Positions 1-11,739 are shown, counted from the first letter of the stretch. The stretch: 46,344 bases of DNA from Mycoplasmataceae bacterium (GCA_031273215.1 JAISSF010000018.1:1-46344), one strand, 5' to 3'. The notes: generated by a model from the sequence alone, not told the origin. Numbers and translations: made by a program.

Positions 1-2435
1 GAACCAAGTGCTCATTTGACAGCTGTAGTTCCTCTCTCTCCACCAATTATGCCTGCCGCTCCACAAACAAGACCAGCGATACCGGTTTTTCTTAATACAT
101 AAGCAGCTGCATTGTGACCAGCTTCTAAAACTTTATGCGCTACATTAACAGCTGTGCCACCAGCTAAATTGCCTATACGTTGGAACCCTTTATTAACAGG
201 AATCATACCTCCTAAAATTCTCTTACCAGGAGTAACATTCGTTTTTCAATCACTTGGAACAACACCATCTCTAACTCTTACCTTACCAACGAAGTCAGCA
301 TTTGGGTTTGGTGCAGGAGCTGGTCTTGCATCAGCTTCAGCAGCAGGGGCAGCTCCTCCCCCACCAGCAGCAGGGGCGGCTCCTGCACCAGGAGCACCAG
401 CTGCTGGAGCAGCTTCTTCTTTCTTAGGAATGTCATAAAGTTTTCCACTAGGACTTAAAGCGGCACGATCACTAAAGTCATAACCGGATTTAGCGGCATC
501 ACCACGAGAACTATCTTTTTTACCTTTAAATTCGGCATATTGCTTTTGTGTGTTTAAGTTACCCATTTTGTCTAATTTACGTTTCTTTCAATAATCAGGA
601 ACAGATTTAGCTTCTTTATAAGCTTCTTTAATTGGACCACCAGTAGCATAGTGAACAGCAGTATTTTTTACAGATGATAATAAAGCAGAACCTTGTTGTA
701 AGAATGATAATGGGTTTTGAGCTGAGAATGTTTCATCTTTTGCTCCTCATTCACCCATGTATGTTTGCGATAATTGATAAGCGGTTTGATAAGCAGCTTC
801 AATAGAGAATACAATACCAAGTAATACAAGAACTTTAATATCTCCGAACTTCATATTAGCTAGACCACTTTGAATTGCAGGTGTGATTAAGTTTAGAATA
901 ACTCCTACCATCATATACATCATGAACATTACCAATACACCAATTCATTTACCGAACACCATCTTATATCATGTTGGTACACCATTTGGGTTGCTAGCAC
1001 CGTTAGCAATATATAAGAATCCTACAATTCAGTATCCAACGATATAGTAAGTTCTCTTAATTGCAGATTGACAGAATGACCACATAATTAAAATCATACT
1101 TCAGCAAGCAAATCCACCAATGAAGAATTGGAAGATGTTCATGTTTTGAATTACTCTATTACCTCAACCAATTTTAGGCATAACTGACCAGTTATTAGCA
1201 TTTGTATCACCAGTAATAGTCGTATATAAAACTTCTACCACTGAGAATGGAGGAGAAACGTTTCTGTATCAAGGTAAGTCACTTAAGCTTGGATATTTAG
1301 AAGAAGAAGAGATTAATAAGTTTGTAATAGACGAATCGTTATCACTAAAAAAATAACCTAGATCATTAACACTACCGCTTTTTCCTAAAGATGAAACAAT
1401 ATCACTTAATGGAGTCATAATTTCACTTTGAACAGTAGAATCATATTTTGCAATTGAAGCCCACCCAACAGTACAATCATCACTTAATAGTGCGGTATTT
1501 TCAGTGATTAAATCCAAGAAGTTGGTCTGTAAGTTTTGTAAGTTGTTAGAAATTGTAGTAAGCGTGTTGGCATTATCATCACTTATGTACATTCCACCAG
1601 GACCAGGGTTTCAACCATCAACCATATTTTTGAAAGAAGCCATATCAGAACCAATAGTAGCACCAACAGCATTACCACCCGTATTTAAATAGTCACAGAT
1701 ATATTGAATATCTGTTTGCGTATATTGTAAATAAACTTTAACTGGACCGAAGTTATCATCTCCACCTTGGTTATCACTAATAACCTTTAATGCCCGAGTA
1801 ATAGAATCATTAAGCGAGTTTAAGTTAATCAAAGCGGTAACGGTAGTAGTAACTTTTGAAAGCTTATCAAAATCTGAGAAAGCATATGTTTTAAGGTTAC
1901 TAACGTCAGTACCAGAAAGAAGCTTTGGACTCCCTCCGCTTAAACCATTTAATAAAGCTCCCATTAAGCTATCAGCTAAAATTAAAACTGGTGGAGTAAC
2001 TAAGAATACGATGAACATTATCACTGGTCATTTAAATTCTTTAGCCCTGTTTGCGCCATATCCTCTACTACCTGTAGCAAAAGCAATTATGAAGTACATG
2101 AAGAACATCACTAAAGAAAGAATTAAAGCAAATGTCATTATTTGTCCTAATCCAGAAGTGAAGCTAAAGCTGTAACTAATTGAACCATTAGGATTTACTG
2201 TACCACCGAATATCTTATCAGCAAAACCAGCAGCAAAGAAGTGAAACAAAGTATTCATCGCATTGATTACTTGTAGTGGGAGTCAGATTAAAACATCATA
2301 TATCAAAACAAGAACTGGTTCAAATACTTTTGCCAAAATTTCTTTGATGATTCAGAAGATGGCATCAACCAATCAATCAATAATACTGGTTAACTTGGTA
2401 GACCCATACACTATGTTTGCTAAGTGCGCACTCAT
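1..2435 (-). CDS. TrbL/VirB6-like polytopic conjugation protein (3' end off the window)
   Basis: At least 811 residues, running off the left edge. Starting at the ATG at 2435, six bases after a TATAAT box, the protein has amphipathic hydrophobic helices (1-60), two membrane segments (about 93-118 and 132-155), a Ser/Asn/Asp-rich loop of about 240 residues that is probably outside, then four or five more membrane segments. A charged cytoplasmic tail follows, containing an Ala/Pro/Gly-rich stretch (positions 300-415) whose GC content is far above its surroundings. At least seven Trp codons are TGA. This arrangement resembles the polytopic TrbL/VirB6 channel proteins of mycoplasma integrative conjugative elements. 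That comparison is from architecture only, and no other conjugation gene is visible because the left flank is missing. It could be another large membrane protein. Confidence 0.5.
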
Positions 2436-2441
2436 ACTTAT

Positions 2442-2447
2442 ATTATA
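2442..2447 (-). promoter_or_regulatory. -10 box of the TrbL-like gene
   Basis: TATAAT on the minus strand, exactly 6 nt before the ATG at 2435. The transcript should start at the start codon. No -35 box is obvious. Confidence 0.7.
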
Positions 2448-2488
2448 GCATACATATACTCGCGTGTTATATATAAGTATATAAACGA

Positions 2489-4975
2489 TTATTTTTCGTT
2501 TTTAACTTCAATGTTTTTAAGAAAAACATCATTTTTATTGTTGCCAGTTTCATTGTCCAAGATTTTTTCAACAGAAGCTTCTTTGATTAAACCAGGGATT
2601 GTGTTGATAATTGTATCCCTTAACTTTGTTCCAGCCTCAGGAATGTACATTTTGTGTAAAGCAATGATACAAGCACGGGTAATACTTAATTTCATGGCAT
2701 TAAAGTTCTTGTCCGCTTCTTCAACATAAATGTTTAGTGGTGATTTTTGTTCAAGACTTCTTAGGGTTACACCTTCTCTAATCTTTACAACACGATCAAG
2801 GTGGTTTGTTCATTGGAAATCTAGGTTTTGTAAAATGATATTTTTTAAAATATTTTTTGATTGATCGATACCTAATAAATCAACACGTAAATCTACACTC
2901 ATTTTAATGATTTCACTAATGATTTGTTTAGCGTCACTTGCGACTTTATTTGTAAAGAAACTTGGCTCAACAATTTCTTGTCCGAAAATCATACGATTTA
3001 AGAGAGTAGAAATCTTAACTTCATCAACTAAATTTTCATTCTTTTCACTCGCATTTAGATCAACAATTTCACTAGCTACATGTTCCACCATATTCTTTAA
3101 AATTGTGAAGTTATTTTTTGCTAATAAAACTTCATCTCTTTGACGATAAATTAACTCTCTTTGGTTAGCTAAAACACCGTCATAATCGATCAAGTTTTTT
3201 CTTGCATCAAAGTTGAATCCTTCAACACGTTTTTGGGCATTATTTAGCAATTTATTAAAGAATCAAGAATCGTATATTTCTTCACTAATTTTATCATTAG
3301 ATTTATTCTGTTTTTCAATTGCAAATCTTCTAAATAATTCATCTTCTAACGAAATAAAGAATCTTGTTTCTCCAATATCTCCTTGTCTTCCACTACGTCC
3401 TCTTAATTGGTTATCAACACGTCTACTTTCGTTTCTTTCAGTACCAATAACAAATAAACCACCTAGCTTTTTAGCCTCAGGAGATAATTTAATATCTGTT
3501 CCTCTTCCGGCCATGTTTGTAGAAATGGTAATTGCTCCAAGTTGACCCGCATTTTTAATTATTTCTGCTTCTTTAGCATTATTTTTGGCGTTTAAAATTT
3601 CAAAATTTACTCCTTTATTTCTCAATCTACTTGCTAATTCTTCAGAATCTTCTACAGAAGCTGTACCAACAAGGATTGGTTGACCTGTTTCATGAATTCT
3701 TGTAATTTCAGCCACAACGTGTTTTCATTTTGTTGGTTTGTTATCAAACACATAATCATTATGGTCTTTTCTTACAATTGGTTTATTTGTTGGTACAGGA
3801 ACAACAATCATGTTATATATTTTCATAAACTCTTCGTCTTCCGTGAAAGCAGTACCACTACAACCAGATAATTTTTTATATAGACGGAAGAAAGATTGAT
3901 AAGTAATTGTAGCAACAGTAATGTTCTCTGGTTCAATCTTAACATATTCTTTTGCTTGAATCGCTTGTTGTAATCCGGCATTATAACTTCTTCCCTCTAA
4001 AATTCTACCAGTGAATTGGTCAACTAATAATATTTCATCTTCACGAACGATATATTGAACACCTAATTTAAAAATATAGTTAGCCATTAAAGCATTACGG
4101 ATTTTATGAATTAAATCTGAGTTATCAATACTGTGATAGTTTTTTAAATTGAAATATTTTTCTGCTTTAGCAACACCACTTTCATTTAAGAAAATACTAT
4201 TAGTTTCAGGATCTGATTTGTAATCATCTGGTGTTAATGTTTTAGCAAATTTATCAGCTAAAGCATAACTTGATGTATCTCTTTTTGGTTGACCACTAAT
4301 AATTAAAGGTGTTCTGGCTTCATCAATTAATACAGAGTCACCCTCATCGACAATCGCATAGTGTAACCCTCTAATTGTCTTATCTTCAATATTGTGTACC
4401 ATGTTATCTCTTAAATAATCAAAACCCAATTCAGAGTTAGTGGTATATGTAATATCACAGTTATACATTTTTCTTTTTGTATTAGCATCAAAAGAAGCTA
4501 AGTTATATCCAACAGTAATTCCTAAAGGGTTTAAACATTCAGCACAGAATTTAGCATCACGTTGTGCTAAATATTCATTTACGGTAACGATATGTACACC
4601 TTTTTTTAATAAAGCATTTAAATAAGCAGCAATAACACAGACTAAAGTTTTACCTTCTCCGGTATATAACTCAGCAAAGTCACCAAAATGTAAAATACAA
4701 GCACCAATTAATTGTACATGGTAAGCAAAAATACCATGAACACGATATACAGTTTCTCTAACCGTGGCAAAAGCTTCTTCAATGAAACTATCTAAAGACT
4801 GTCCCTTATTAATTAAACTAATAAAATATTCAGTTTTCTTACTTAATGCTTCATTAGAAAGATTACGATACTCATCTTTTAATGCTTCAACTTTATTTGC
4901 AATTATTTTTGCTTGCTTTAATAATTTTCTATATGGTGCGAAAATATTTAAGTGTTTAATCCCTACGTTTGCCAT
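2489..4975 (-). CDS. secA: Preprotein translocase ATPase SecA
   Basis: 828 residues once in-frame TGA codons are read as Trp. SecA is the ATPase that pushes unfolded proteins through SecYEG. Visible are the Walker A motif TGEGKT (about 105-110), the DEAD-like region [12 protein letters not shown], motif [22 protein letters not shown] and the helical wing/scaffold. The protein ends in a short charged tail without the C-terminal Cys zinc motif found in many bacteria, as in other mollicutes. The ATG at 4975 is chosen because SecA homology starts there and a TATAAT box lies 7 nt upstream; a longer open frame runs into the divergent promoter. It is divergent from a lipoprotein gene that probably uses this export route. 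Confidence 0.97.
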
Positions 4976-4982
4976 TACTTTT

Positions 4983-4990
4983 ATTATAAT
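4983..4990. promoter_or_regulatory. Overlapping divergent -10 boxes of secA and the giant lipoprotein
   Basis: The palindrome ATTATAAT holds a minus-strand TATAAT (4983-4988), 7 nt from the secA start, and a plus-strand TATAAT (4985-4990), 19 nt from the lipoprotein start. The two genes are only 34 nt apart, so their promoters share bases and probably exclude each other. Confidence 0.6.
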
Positions 4991-5003
4991 AATAATAATA
5001 ATA
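4986..5003 (+). repeat. (ATA)6 trinucleotide repeat in the lipoprotein leader
   Basis: Six perfect ATA units fill more than half of the 34-nt gap between secA and the lipoprotein ATG. The tract overlaps the -10 box and runs through the expected leader, so a change in copy number would change promoter-to-start spacing. Triplet repeats upstream of surface lipoprotein genes control expression in some mycoplasmas (GAA repeats of vlhA). Confidence 0.85.
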
Positions 5004-5009
5004 GCAGGT

Positions 5010-8000
5010 ATGAAAAACCAAAAGAAAACAAAAATATTTATTGGATTATTAAGTGTAGTGAGTGTTGGTTTAGTTTGTACAACTTTAACTTCTTGTAGTA
5101 ATGTTAGTAGTTCTATTACTAATAATATGGTTAATAAAGGTGATGGACACAATATGGCTAATGGTATATCTTTAAAAGATGAAGTACAACAAGCTTTAAT
5201 GGATAAAGATTCTAGTTCTGCTTTTAAGAAAACTATTGCTAATAAAGTTTTATATCAATGATATTATGATTTAAAAAATAATAATGAATTCAGAGACCAA
5301 ACTACTTTTAAAGATAATTGAACCCAATGAACTAAAGATTCTAAAACTAGTTATGATGATAAAGTTAAATCATATAAATCTGACCATGGTGCTAACTGAC
5401 CTTACTATTTCCAAAATGAAGTATTAGACCCAATTGGCGCTAATGGACAATTAATCAACCCAACTACTGGTGCTAAAGAAAGCGCTAAAGATACATACGT
5501 TAGATTCCAAATGTATGATAAAATTAGAAGTGATTTTGAAAACAGAGTATTTGCTAATGATTATTTATCTGCTCCTATTGATTCTTCTGTTTCTCCCGAT
5601 AGCCCTTTAGACACAAGAGTACAACGTGTTACTGGTGATACTAAAGGTCAAAAAGTAGATGAATTATTACTTTCTCACCCTGAGAAATGACAAAACATTG
5701 ACTTCTATCCAAGTGCTCGTGATGGATATGATAAAAATAGTGATATTGACTGAGAATATGCTTATATTCAACACATTGCTTTCTTGGAATATACAATGTC
5801 TGTTAAACCAGTTTCTACTTCAATGGTATTATGAAAAGGTTTAAGTGGAGATGATCAAGCTAATAAATTTAAAGAAATGTATAACGTTTATGATGCAACT
5901 AACAACCCTAGTGGAGTAGTTCCCGCTGATGCTAAAGTTGGTTATAACTTCCCGTTATTTGACAATGAAAAATTCCAAAATACTGTTACTGACGGATTTA
6001 CTGATAAAGATTCAACACACCGTGCTACTTTCTTCTTTGATAAAAATGATTATGGTAGTTCAACAGAAAAAACTAAAATGATTAACATTCCAGTTCATAA
6101 CGATTCAAGTGGTACTCACGACTATACAGATGATTCATCTAACTTAATTAAAGTTAATTTAGGTACTGATGCATTTACAAGCTTAGATGTTACTTTTAGT
6201 GCTACTGCTTCTGCTTTATGAACTGCGATGAAAGATGGTACAGCAATCGATCCTAACGGTAATAACTTACCAATGTTCCAAACACCAAATCTTTCAAGTG
6301 GTGTTACTACATACCTTCCTAACTCTGATGAGATTTTAAAAAACTTCTTATTCCCTGATAATGGTTTGCCTACAGGATTCGCTAGTGCTGCGCAAACTTT
6401 AGGAAAACTTGGTAGTAGTGTAACTGTTGCTCAAGGTGGACAATTAGATCAAAAAATTACATATGATGCTACTACTGGAAACCATGCTGAAATTTTTAAC
6501 CACAATTCTGATTGATATAAAAACAATTACACTGACTTAATTTCTGCTTTCCAATTGTCTACGAATGACGGAAATGGAGTAATTCCATTGCCTTACGTTT
6601 TAATTAGAGAAAGAAGTGGTGGTACCGAAGGTACTGGTGGAGTTCACTTAATTGGTTTAGATGGTACTGGATATTTAGGTGCTACTGCTGATGCTAGTCA
6701 TGCTGGAGCTCCTTATTCACAAGCTCGTGAAAATGCTATTTTAAAATATCGTGCTTTAAGTAACATCTGAGGTGATGAAAGATATGCTACAGGTATGAAC
6801 TTCATCGATACTGATGTTAAGAGTTATTTCAACACTAATGAAGATTCAATTATTTTACAATTAGCTAATAAAATGAAAGGTGTTATTTATAATGATGGCA
6901 CAAGTTCTGTCGATTTAGGTGCTGATTTTAACGCTTGAATTCCTCCGTACCTTGGTACTGGTGAGAATGCTGCTATTTTTAATTTCCCTGAAAAACAATA
7001 CAACACTTCTTTATGACAATCATTAGTAAGAATCTCAACTAGTTTAGATGCATTAAATATATATCAAAGTGTAATCACTAACTATTCTTCATCATTCGAT
7101 AAACTTAAAGCATTTAACGCAACTGAAACTACTAACTTAAAATTCGCTGGTGCTAATGGTCCTGTTCAAGATCAATCTAAATATAAAACTAACGATGTAT
7201 ATAAAAATGGTTTAGCAAGCAAATTCCCATTCACCGCTAGCAAACAAACTAAAGATATTTTCAAAGGAACTATGTTCGATGTTGAACAATACCTTAACAC
7301 TCCTTTTGTCGCAATCAATAACGCTGTTGTTACTCCAAGTGATTTACAAAGTGCTATTTTCACAAGCAATGATTACACAACATTAATGAATGAAATTGAT
7401 AATGACTACGTCGCTAAACCAAAAAGTAGTATGGCACAATATAGTGAAAACGTTACTACAAAATGTGATGAAGTTAATGCTTTATTAGCTAAATTTGGTA
7501 GTTCTAATAACTTCACAAACAACTATATTTTAAACGCTTACAACCAATACTTAAAACAAACAACCGACTTCTTAGGAGATGATGGATACTTTAATACTGA
7601 ATTAACTGGTGATATCAATGGAGTAGCATTAAACCAAGCATTAGGTTCTAACTTATATGTTCCTAAAGTTGCTCCGGCAGTTACAGATTTAAATAAATTG
7701 TCTAATGATCCTGCTGATTTATCTTCTGATTTAACTAGTGCAGCATTTAATTACTGAAAAAGTGGAAACGAAAATAACAATGCTTGAGGATTTGCTGATG
7801 GAGCTAACGGTAATTTAGGTTTAGGTTTCTCTAATGATAAACTTGACTACTACAAATCTTTAGCTTCAATTAAATATTTATTAACAAATAAAGCCGGTAG
7901 CTTTGATCCAACTAATTTCATTAAATATCAAACTCAACAATTGAAATATGGTACTCAATATGATTTTGCTTGAACAACAATTGATTCAATCGATTATCAA

Positions 8001-9242
8001 GATCAAACCGGTGGTAACTATTTTGGTATAACAAATGCTAATGATAAAGCTGCGTTAGATTTATATAAATTTAGAACTAACTATGCTAATGCATTTGATG
8101 GAAGATTAAGCAACATCGGTGTTACTGGAACTGATAGTGATAATTTTGCTAACACTTCATATGCTGATAATCCGGACTATTTAAAATATGCTTCTATTAA
8201 TGATGGTACACAATTAATGGGATATAAAGGTTTAATTTCAAGTTCTGGTTCTTTATCTGCTGCTGCTAACAATGCATTATTCAATGACTTCGTTTCTGGT
8301 AACCCAATGAAAGATGAAACAACTAATAAATATTTAGGTGCTTTATATCAATACCACAAATTAGGAGAATTCATTGATGTTAAGAATAACCAATACTTAG
8401 ATACAAGTACAACTCCATATGTACTTAGACCTATTGGAGATAAAAATATTAATGATGAAGATTTCAAAAACAGTTTAACTGGATATATTTACAACAACCG
8501 TAATAATATTAATACTATTCAATCAATTGCTTCTTCTATTCAAAATTCAATTCCTGGATTTAGTGCTGGTCAACAAGCAATTAGTGATGCTAGTACAATC
8601 AACCCATATACAAACACATTCTATACACCAAGCGAAGTACCTAGCGTTGTTACTGCTCAAGCTTTAATTTCATTAATCTCTCGTGCTAATGAATATAAAC
8701 CTTACGATAGTTTCTATCAAACAATTGCCGATCCCGAAAAAGCTGAATTCGATTCACTTCACTTTGATAATGGTACTGATAAACAATCTGATTTAAATAA
8801 TATATTCTTTGAAGGAATTAACGGATCAATCGGGCCTAAAGAATTATTAAATAAAAACCACCCTAATGATTTATCTGCCGCTGTATTCTTAGATAAAAAC
8901 AACAACACTCAATGTAGTCGTGTATTGTTTGAACAAATAAGAAGTACAGACTTGATGCCTACCGATGCTAATGGTAAAATTACTAGTTGATCTAAAGATA
9001 CAACAATATACGCAGCTCAATGTAAAGCTGTTTGAGACAACTTATTAGCTAAATTTGGACCTGGTTTAGTATATGACTTAGTTTATAAAGCAAGTCAAAA
9101 CTCTTCTAACACAACTTCTGCTAACAATGCTGTAAGAGAATTCTTTAATAATCTTAAAGGTGAAAAATTAGCTGTATATGATAGAAGATTCAACGATCAA
9201 TTAGGATATAACTGAGTAAAAGATTATAAAGATAAAAATTAG
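5010..9242 (+). CDS. Giant surface lipoprotein (1410 aa)
   Basis: The ATG at 5010 opens a lipoprotein signal: Lys-rich start, hydrophobic core, lipobox LTSC with the lipidated Cys at residue 29. The mature protein is rich in Asn, Asp, Ser, Thr and aromatic residues, has no further membrane segment, and uses TGA for nearly all Trp. It should be anchored to the outer face of the membrane. I do not recognise a named family; size and composition fit mycoplasma surface lipoproteins or adhesins. It is transcribed away from secA from a promoter containing an (ATA)6 repeat, which could vary its expression. An open frame extends upstream of 5010 but lacks a signal peptide and runs antisense through secA, so 5010 is the better start. 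Confidence 0.88.
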
Positions 9243-9243
9243 T

Positions 9244-9249
9244 TATAAT
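9244..9249 (+). promoter_or_regulatory. -10 box of rplF
   Basis: TATAAT lying 1 nt after the stop codon of the giant lipoprotein and 6 nt before the rplF ATG, giving rplF its own leaderless promoter. Confidence 0.7.
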
Positions 9250-9255
9250 TAAGAT

Positions 9256-9810
9256 ATGAGTAGAAAAGGGATTAAAGCAATCAAAATACCAGCTGGTACA
9301 ACCGTTTCTGCTAACAACGGAATAATTGATGTTAAAGGAAATTTAGGTTCTTTACAAGTTAAATATCCTAGCTTCATCAACATCGTTGTTAATGGTGACA
9401 GTGTTAAAGTTGAAAGAACTAAAGATGATAAAGAAGGAAAAACATTCCACGGAACAGTTGCTTCTAACTTAATGAATGCAATTCACGGTGTAACATTAGG
9501 TTATACTAAGAAATTAAAAATCGTTGGGGTTGGATATAAAGCAATCCTTGGTGGAAAAACAATCGCTATCCATGCTGGATTCAGTGGTTTTGGTGCTAAA
9601 GAAGTTTCTATCCCAGCTAACTTAAAAGTTACTGTTCCTGCACCTCAAGAAATCGTTATTAACGGTTTTGATAAAGAATTAGTTGGACAATTCGCTGCTA
9701 GCATTAGAAGCATCCGTAAACCTGAACCTTATAACGGAAAAGGTATTATGTATGATAATGAAATTATCGTAAGAAAAGTTGGTAAGACTGCTGAAGGTAC
9801 TAAGAAATAG
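9256..9810 (+). CDS. rplF: 50S ribosomal protein L6
   Basis: 184 residues, full length for L6, a large-subunit protein near the base of the L7/L12 stalk and the sarcin-ricin loop. Recognised by its start (MSRKG, IPAG), the two-fold repeated fold and the C-terminal signature with IRKPEPYNGKGI. In nearly all bacteria rplF sits in the spc operon between rpsH and rplR. Here it stands alone between a lipoprotein gene and a convergent glycosyltransferase gene, with its own TATAAT 6 nt before the ATG and no Shine-Dalgarno sequence. Confidence 0.97.
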   Translation: MSRKGIKAIKIPAGTTVSANNGIIDVKGNLGSLQVKYPSFINIVVNGDSVKVERTKDDKEGKTFHGTVASNLMNAIHGVTLGYTKKLKIVGVGYKAILGGKTIAIHAGFSGFGAKEVSIPANLKVTVPAPQEIVINGFDKELVGQFAASIRSIRKPEPYNGKGIMYDNEIIVRKVGKTAEGTKK

Positions 9811-9815
9811 TATTC

Positions 9816-10874
9816 CTATTTTTTATTTTTATAATTCTTATCATACATTTTATATTTATTCACATCATATCTATTTTTTAAATTTAAAACTACAAATGTA
9901 AATTTTCTTCATCAACCAAAAGGTGTATAGAACTTAATACCATACTTATTTAGTATCTCATTAATAATGTATCTCTTTTCACTATAGAAGCTATCCCTTA
10001 ATGAAACTTGTACTTGTTTATCAAACCCATAGAAAGCTGGTCACAAAACAAATGTAGAGAAAATTTGCATTAAGAAGTTATAAATACCTCCGGTAAGGAT
10101 TTTCTTTTCTCTTGGTTCTAATTGACTGAAAGTTCTTTCTCTTAATACATTTCTAATAGCAGCATCTAGGTTTTGAATTGCTTGATTAAACTTTCTTTCT
10201 TGGTTTCCACCTTCAACAGCACTCATAGAGTTTTTAGAATATACGAAGTTATAAGTATGGTGCTTAGAGAATCTAATCTTTTTTACATAAGGTATGATTG
10301 AAGTAAAGAATAATTGATCTTCTAACATGTCACACCCTTTCACTCAGTGGAAATTGTTTGATTTTAAGAACGATGTCTTGTATAACTTGTTTCACACGAA
10401 GAATAAGTTATTACCAATATATTGGTTAATATTATGTGTTTTAAAGTTACTTAATCAAAAACTAATCTTTTTATTTTTGTTTCTTCTTCAAATTTTACCG
10501 ATGGTAATATCAGCTGAACCTTCATCACTAGATTTACATAAATTGATTAAAGCTTTCTTTTCATAGTAATCATCACTATCAATAAAAGTTAAGTATGGTG
10601 TTTTAACATTATTAAATAATATGTTTCTACTTTCGGCCAAACCTTGGTTCTCTTGGTCAATAATTGTGAAACATTCTGTTCCAAACTTTGCTTGTCAGTT
10701 CTTTAATACTTGCAATGTGTTATCCGTACTTCCATCGTTAGTACAAATAATACTTAAGTATTTCTTGGGATATCTTTGTTTAATAATACTTTTGAACAAC
10801 CTGTCTAATGTATGTTCTGCGTTATAACAAGGTATAAGGATTGTGATTTCTAAAAAATCAACCAGGTTATGCAT
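9816..10874 (-). CDS. GT2-type glycosyltransferase
   Basis: 352 residues. The N-terminal GT-A domain shows ILIPCYNAE near residue 14, TNDGSTDNT, and the metal/nucleotide-sugar motif DSDD in TFIDSDDYY, typical of family 2 glycosyltransferases that add sugars from nucleotide donors at the inner membrane face. In mollicutes such enzymes make glycolipids, capsule or glycosylated surface proteins; the acceptor cannot be told. The C-terminal third is basic and aromatic without a clear membrane span. TGA encodes at least six Trp. The ATG at 10874 follows a TATACT box by 8 nt. Its 3' end lies 5 nt from that of rplF. Confidence 0.9.
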
Positions 10875-10882
10875 ATATTATT

Positions 10883-10888
10883 AGTATA
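10883..10888 (-). promoter_or_regulatory. -10 box of the GT2 gene
   Basis: TATACT on the minus strand, 8 nt before the ATG at 10874. The rest of the gap to 11051 holds only AT-rich sequence and a short palindrome (AGGGTTAAAACCCCT), with no gene I can support. Confidence 0.5.
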
Positions 10889-11051
10889 TAAAATAGGGTT
10901 AAAACCCCTAAAAAATGGTGTATTCATGGTGAGTTAAATCGCACTTTTTGCCTATTTTTAGCACATCGATTTCAAAAATTTTATTATATATAATATAATA
11001 AGAAAAAAGTTTTTCACCCTTTTTGGTACTTTTGTGGTAACTTATTAGTGT

Positions 11052-11411
11052 ATGAACAGAAAACCTGTAATAATCAAAATTACGAAGTACGATAAAGATC
11101 CAAACAGAGTTGGACACGAACTTGAAATTAGTTCTCATATAATAGGAAGTGTAAAACCTAAAAAGCAAGTGAAACAAAATAAGAAAACTACTAAGAAACC
11201 GAGAATGACAGTTGCAAAATTATCTGGGAAAGTCGATGATTTGTCAATAACAGTTGAGGAATTAGCTGGGAAAGTCGATGATTTGTCAACGACAGTTGAG
11301 AAATTAGCTGATATTCTAATGAATTTTATGACTAAACAAGGACAATTTAATGCTAGAATTGAGAACAAATTAGATAACATTGTCAAGCTTAACAACCTAA
11401 GAACCGAATAG
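11052..11411 (+). CDS. Small coiled-coil protein with a tandem repeat
   Basis: 119 residues, not recognised. A basic N-terminal part (about 1-55, with a Lys-rich PKKQVKQNKKTTKK stretch) leads into two near-identical 14-residue units, GKVDDLS-TVE-LA, whose hydrophobic spacing suggests a coiled coil, then a helical tail. At DNA level the repeat is a 42-bp direct duplication with a few differences. It is reminiscent of short coiled-coil proteins such as the DUF16 group of M. pneumoniae, but I see no diagnostic motif. There are no Trp residues. The -10 region is unclear (perhaps TAACTT, 8 nt before the ATG). Confidence 0.65.
   Translation: MNRKPVIIKITKYDKDPNRVGHELEISSHIIGSVKPKKQVKQNKKTTKKPRMTVAKLSGKVDDLSITVEELAGKVDDLSTTVEKLADILMNFMTKQGQFNARIENKLDNIVKLNNLRTE
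11225..11312 (+). repeat. 42-bp tandem direct repeat, two copies
   Basis: Two consecutive copies of a unit starting GGGAAAGTCGATGATTTG and ending GAATTAGCT or AAATTAGCT. They encode the 14-residue repeats of the coiled-coil protein. The few substitutions suggest a recent duplication. Confidence 0.8.
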
Positions 11412-11522
11412 AACATCTCATTAAATACAGTTTGCTTGCGTTTTAACTAGGTTTTTAAACTTCTCTGGTATATATTTGTTGGGTTAGAGTAAAAAATATG
11501 TAATAAACAAACCATTATTTAA
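11412..11522. other. Intergenic stretch before secE
   Basis: AT-rich sequence with no supported gene and no tRNA-like fold, although secE is often preceded by a tRNA in other bacteria. Confidence 0.5.
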
Positions 11523-11528
11523 TATAAT
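11523..11528 (+). promoter_or_regulatory. -10 box of secE
   Basis: TATAAT 7 nt before the secE ATG at 11536; no Shine-Dalgarno sequence. Confidence 0.65.
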
Positions 11529-11535
11529 AATCTTA

Positions 11536-11739
11536 ATGAAAACTAATACTAAACCAAACCAACCTAAAGAAAAGGTAAGTTTAAAATTTAAAAGATGATT
11601 TTTTGGTTTAGGAAAAGAGTTTAACAGAGTTAACTGATCTCCTAAAAAGAAAGTGTTAATGAACTTCTTTATTGTATTATCAATTACAATCGTTCTTGCT
11701 TTATTGTTCTTATTTATCGATTGAATAGTATTTATTTAA
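11536..11739 (+). CDS. secE: Preprotein translocase subunit SecE
   Basis: 67 residues, split by three TGA Trp codons and easily missed. SecE clamps the SecY channel. A Lys-rich cytoplasmic start leads to the conserved amphipathic segment GKEFNRVNWSPKKKV, which matches the SecE signature (E...V.WP...E/KV), followed by one membrane span (about residues 43-65). The length fits single-span SecE. It is separated from nusG, its usual neighbour, and convergent with a helical protein gene with only 2 nt between stop codons. Confidence 0.88.

Noticed and set aside
154-438. Plus-strand Ala/Pro-rich ORF
   Set aside because: It is the antisense shadow of the GC-rich tail of the TrbL-like gene, which is continuous over 2.4 kb on the other strand.
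3690-5152. TGA codons as frameshifts or pseudogenes in secA, ileS, atpA and others
   Set aside because: Each falls at a conserved or plausible Trp position and the frame continues; this is UGA read as tryptophan, not decay.
10896-10910. Palindrome AGGGTTAAAACCCCT as a terminator
   Set aside because: It is short, imperfect, lies between divergent gene starts and has no T-run.
10908-11177. 89-codon minus-strand ORF
   Set aside because: It overlaps the coiled-coil gene and an AT-rich gap, has low-complexity Phe/Tyr content, no -10 box at the expected distance and no recognisable motif.
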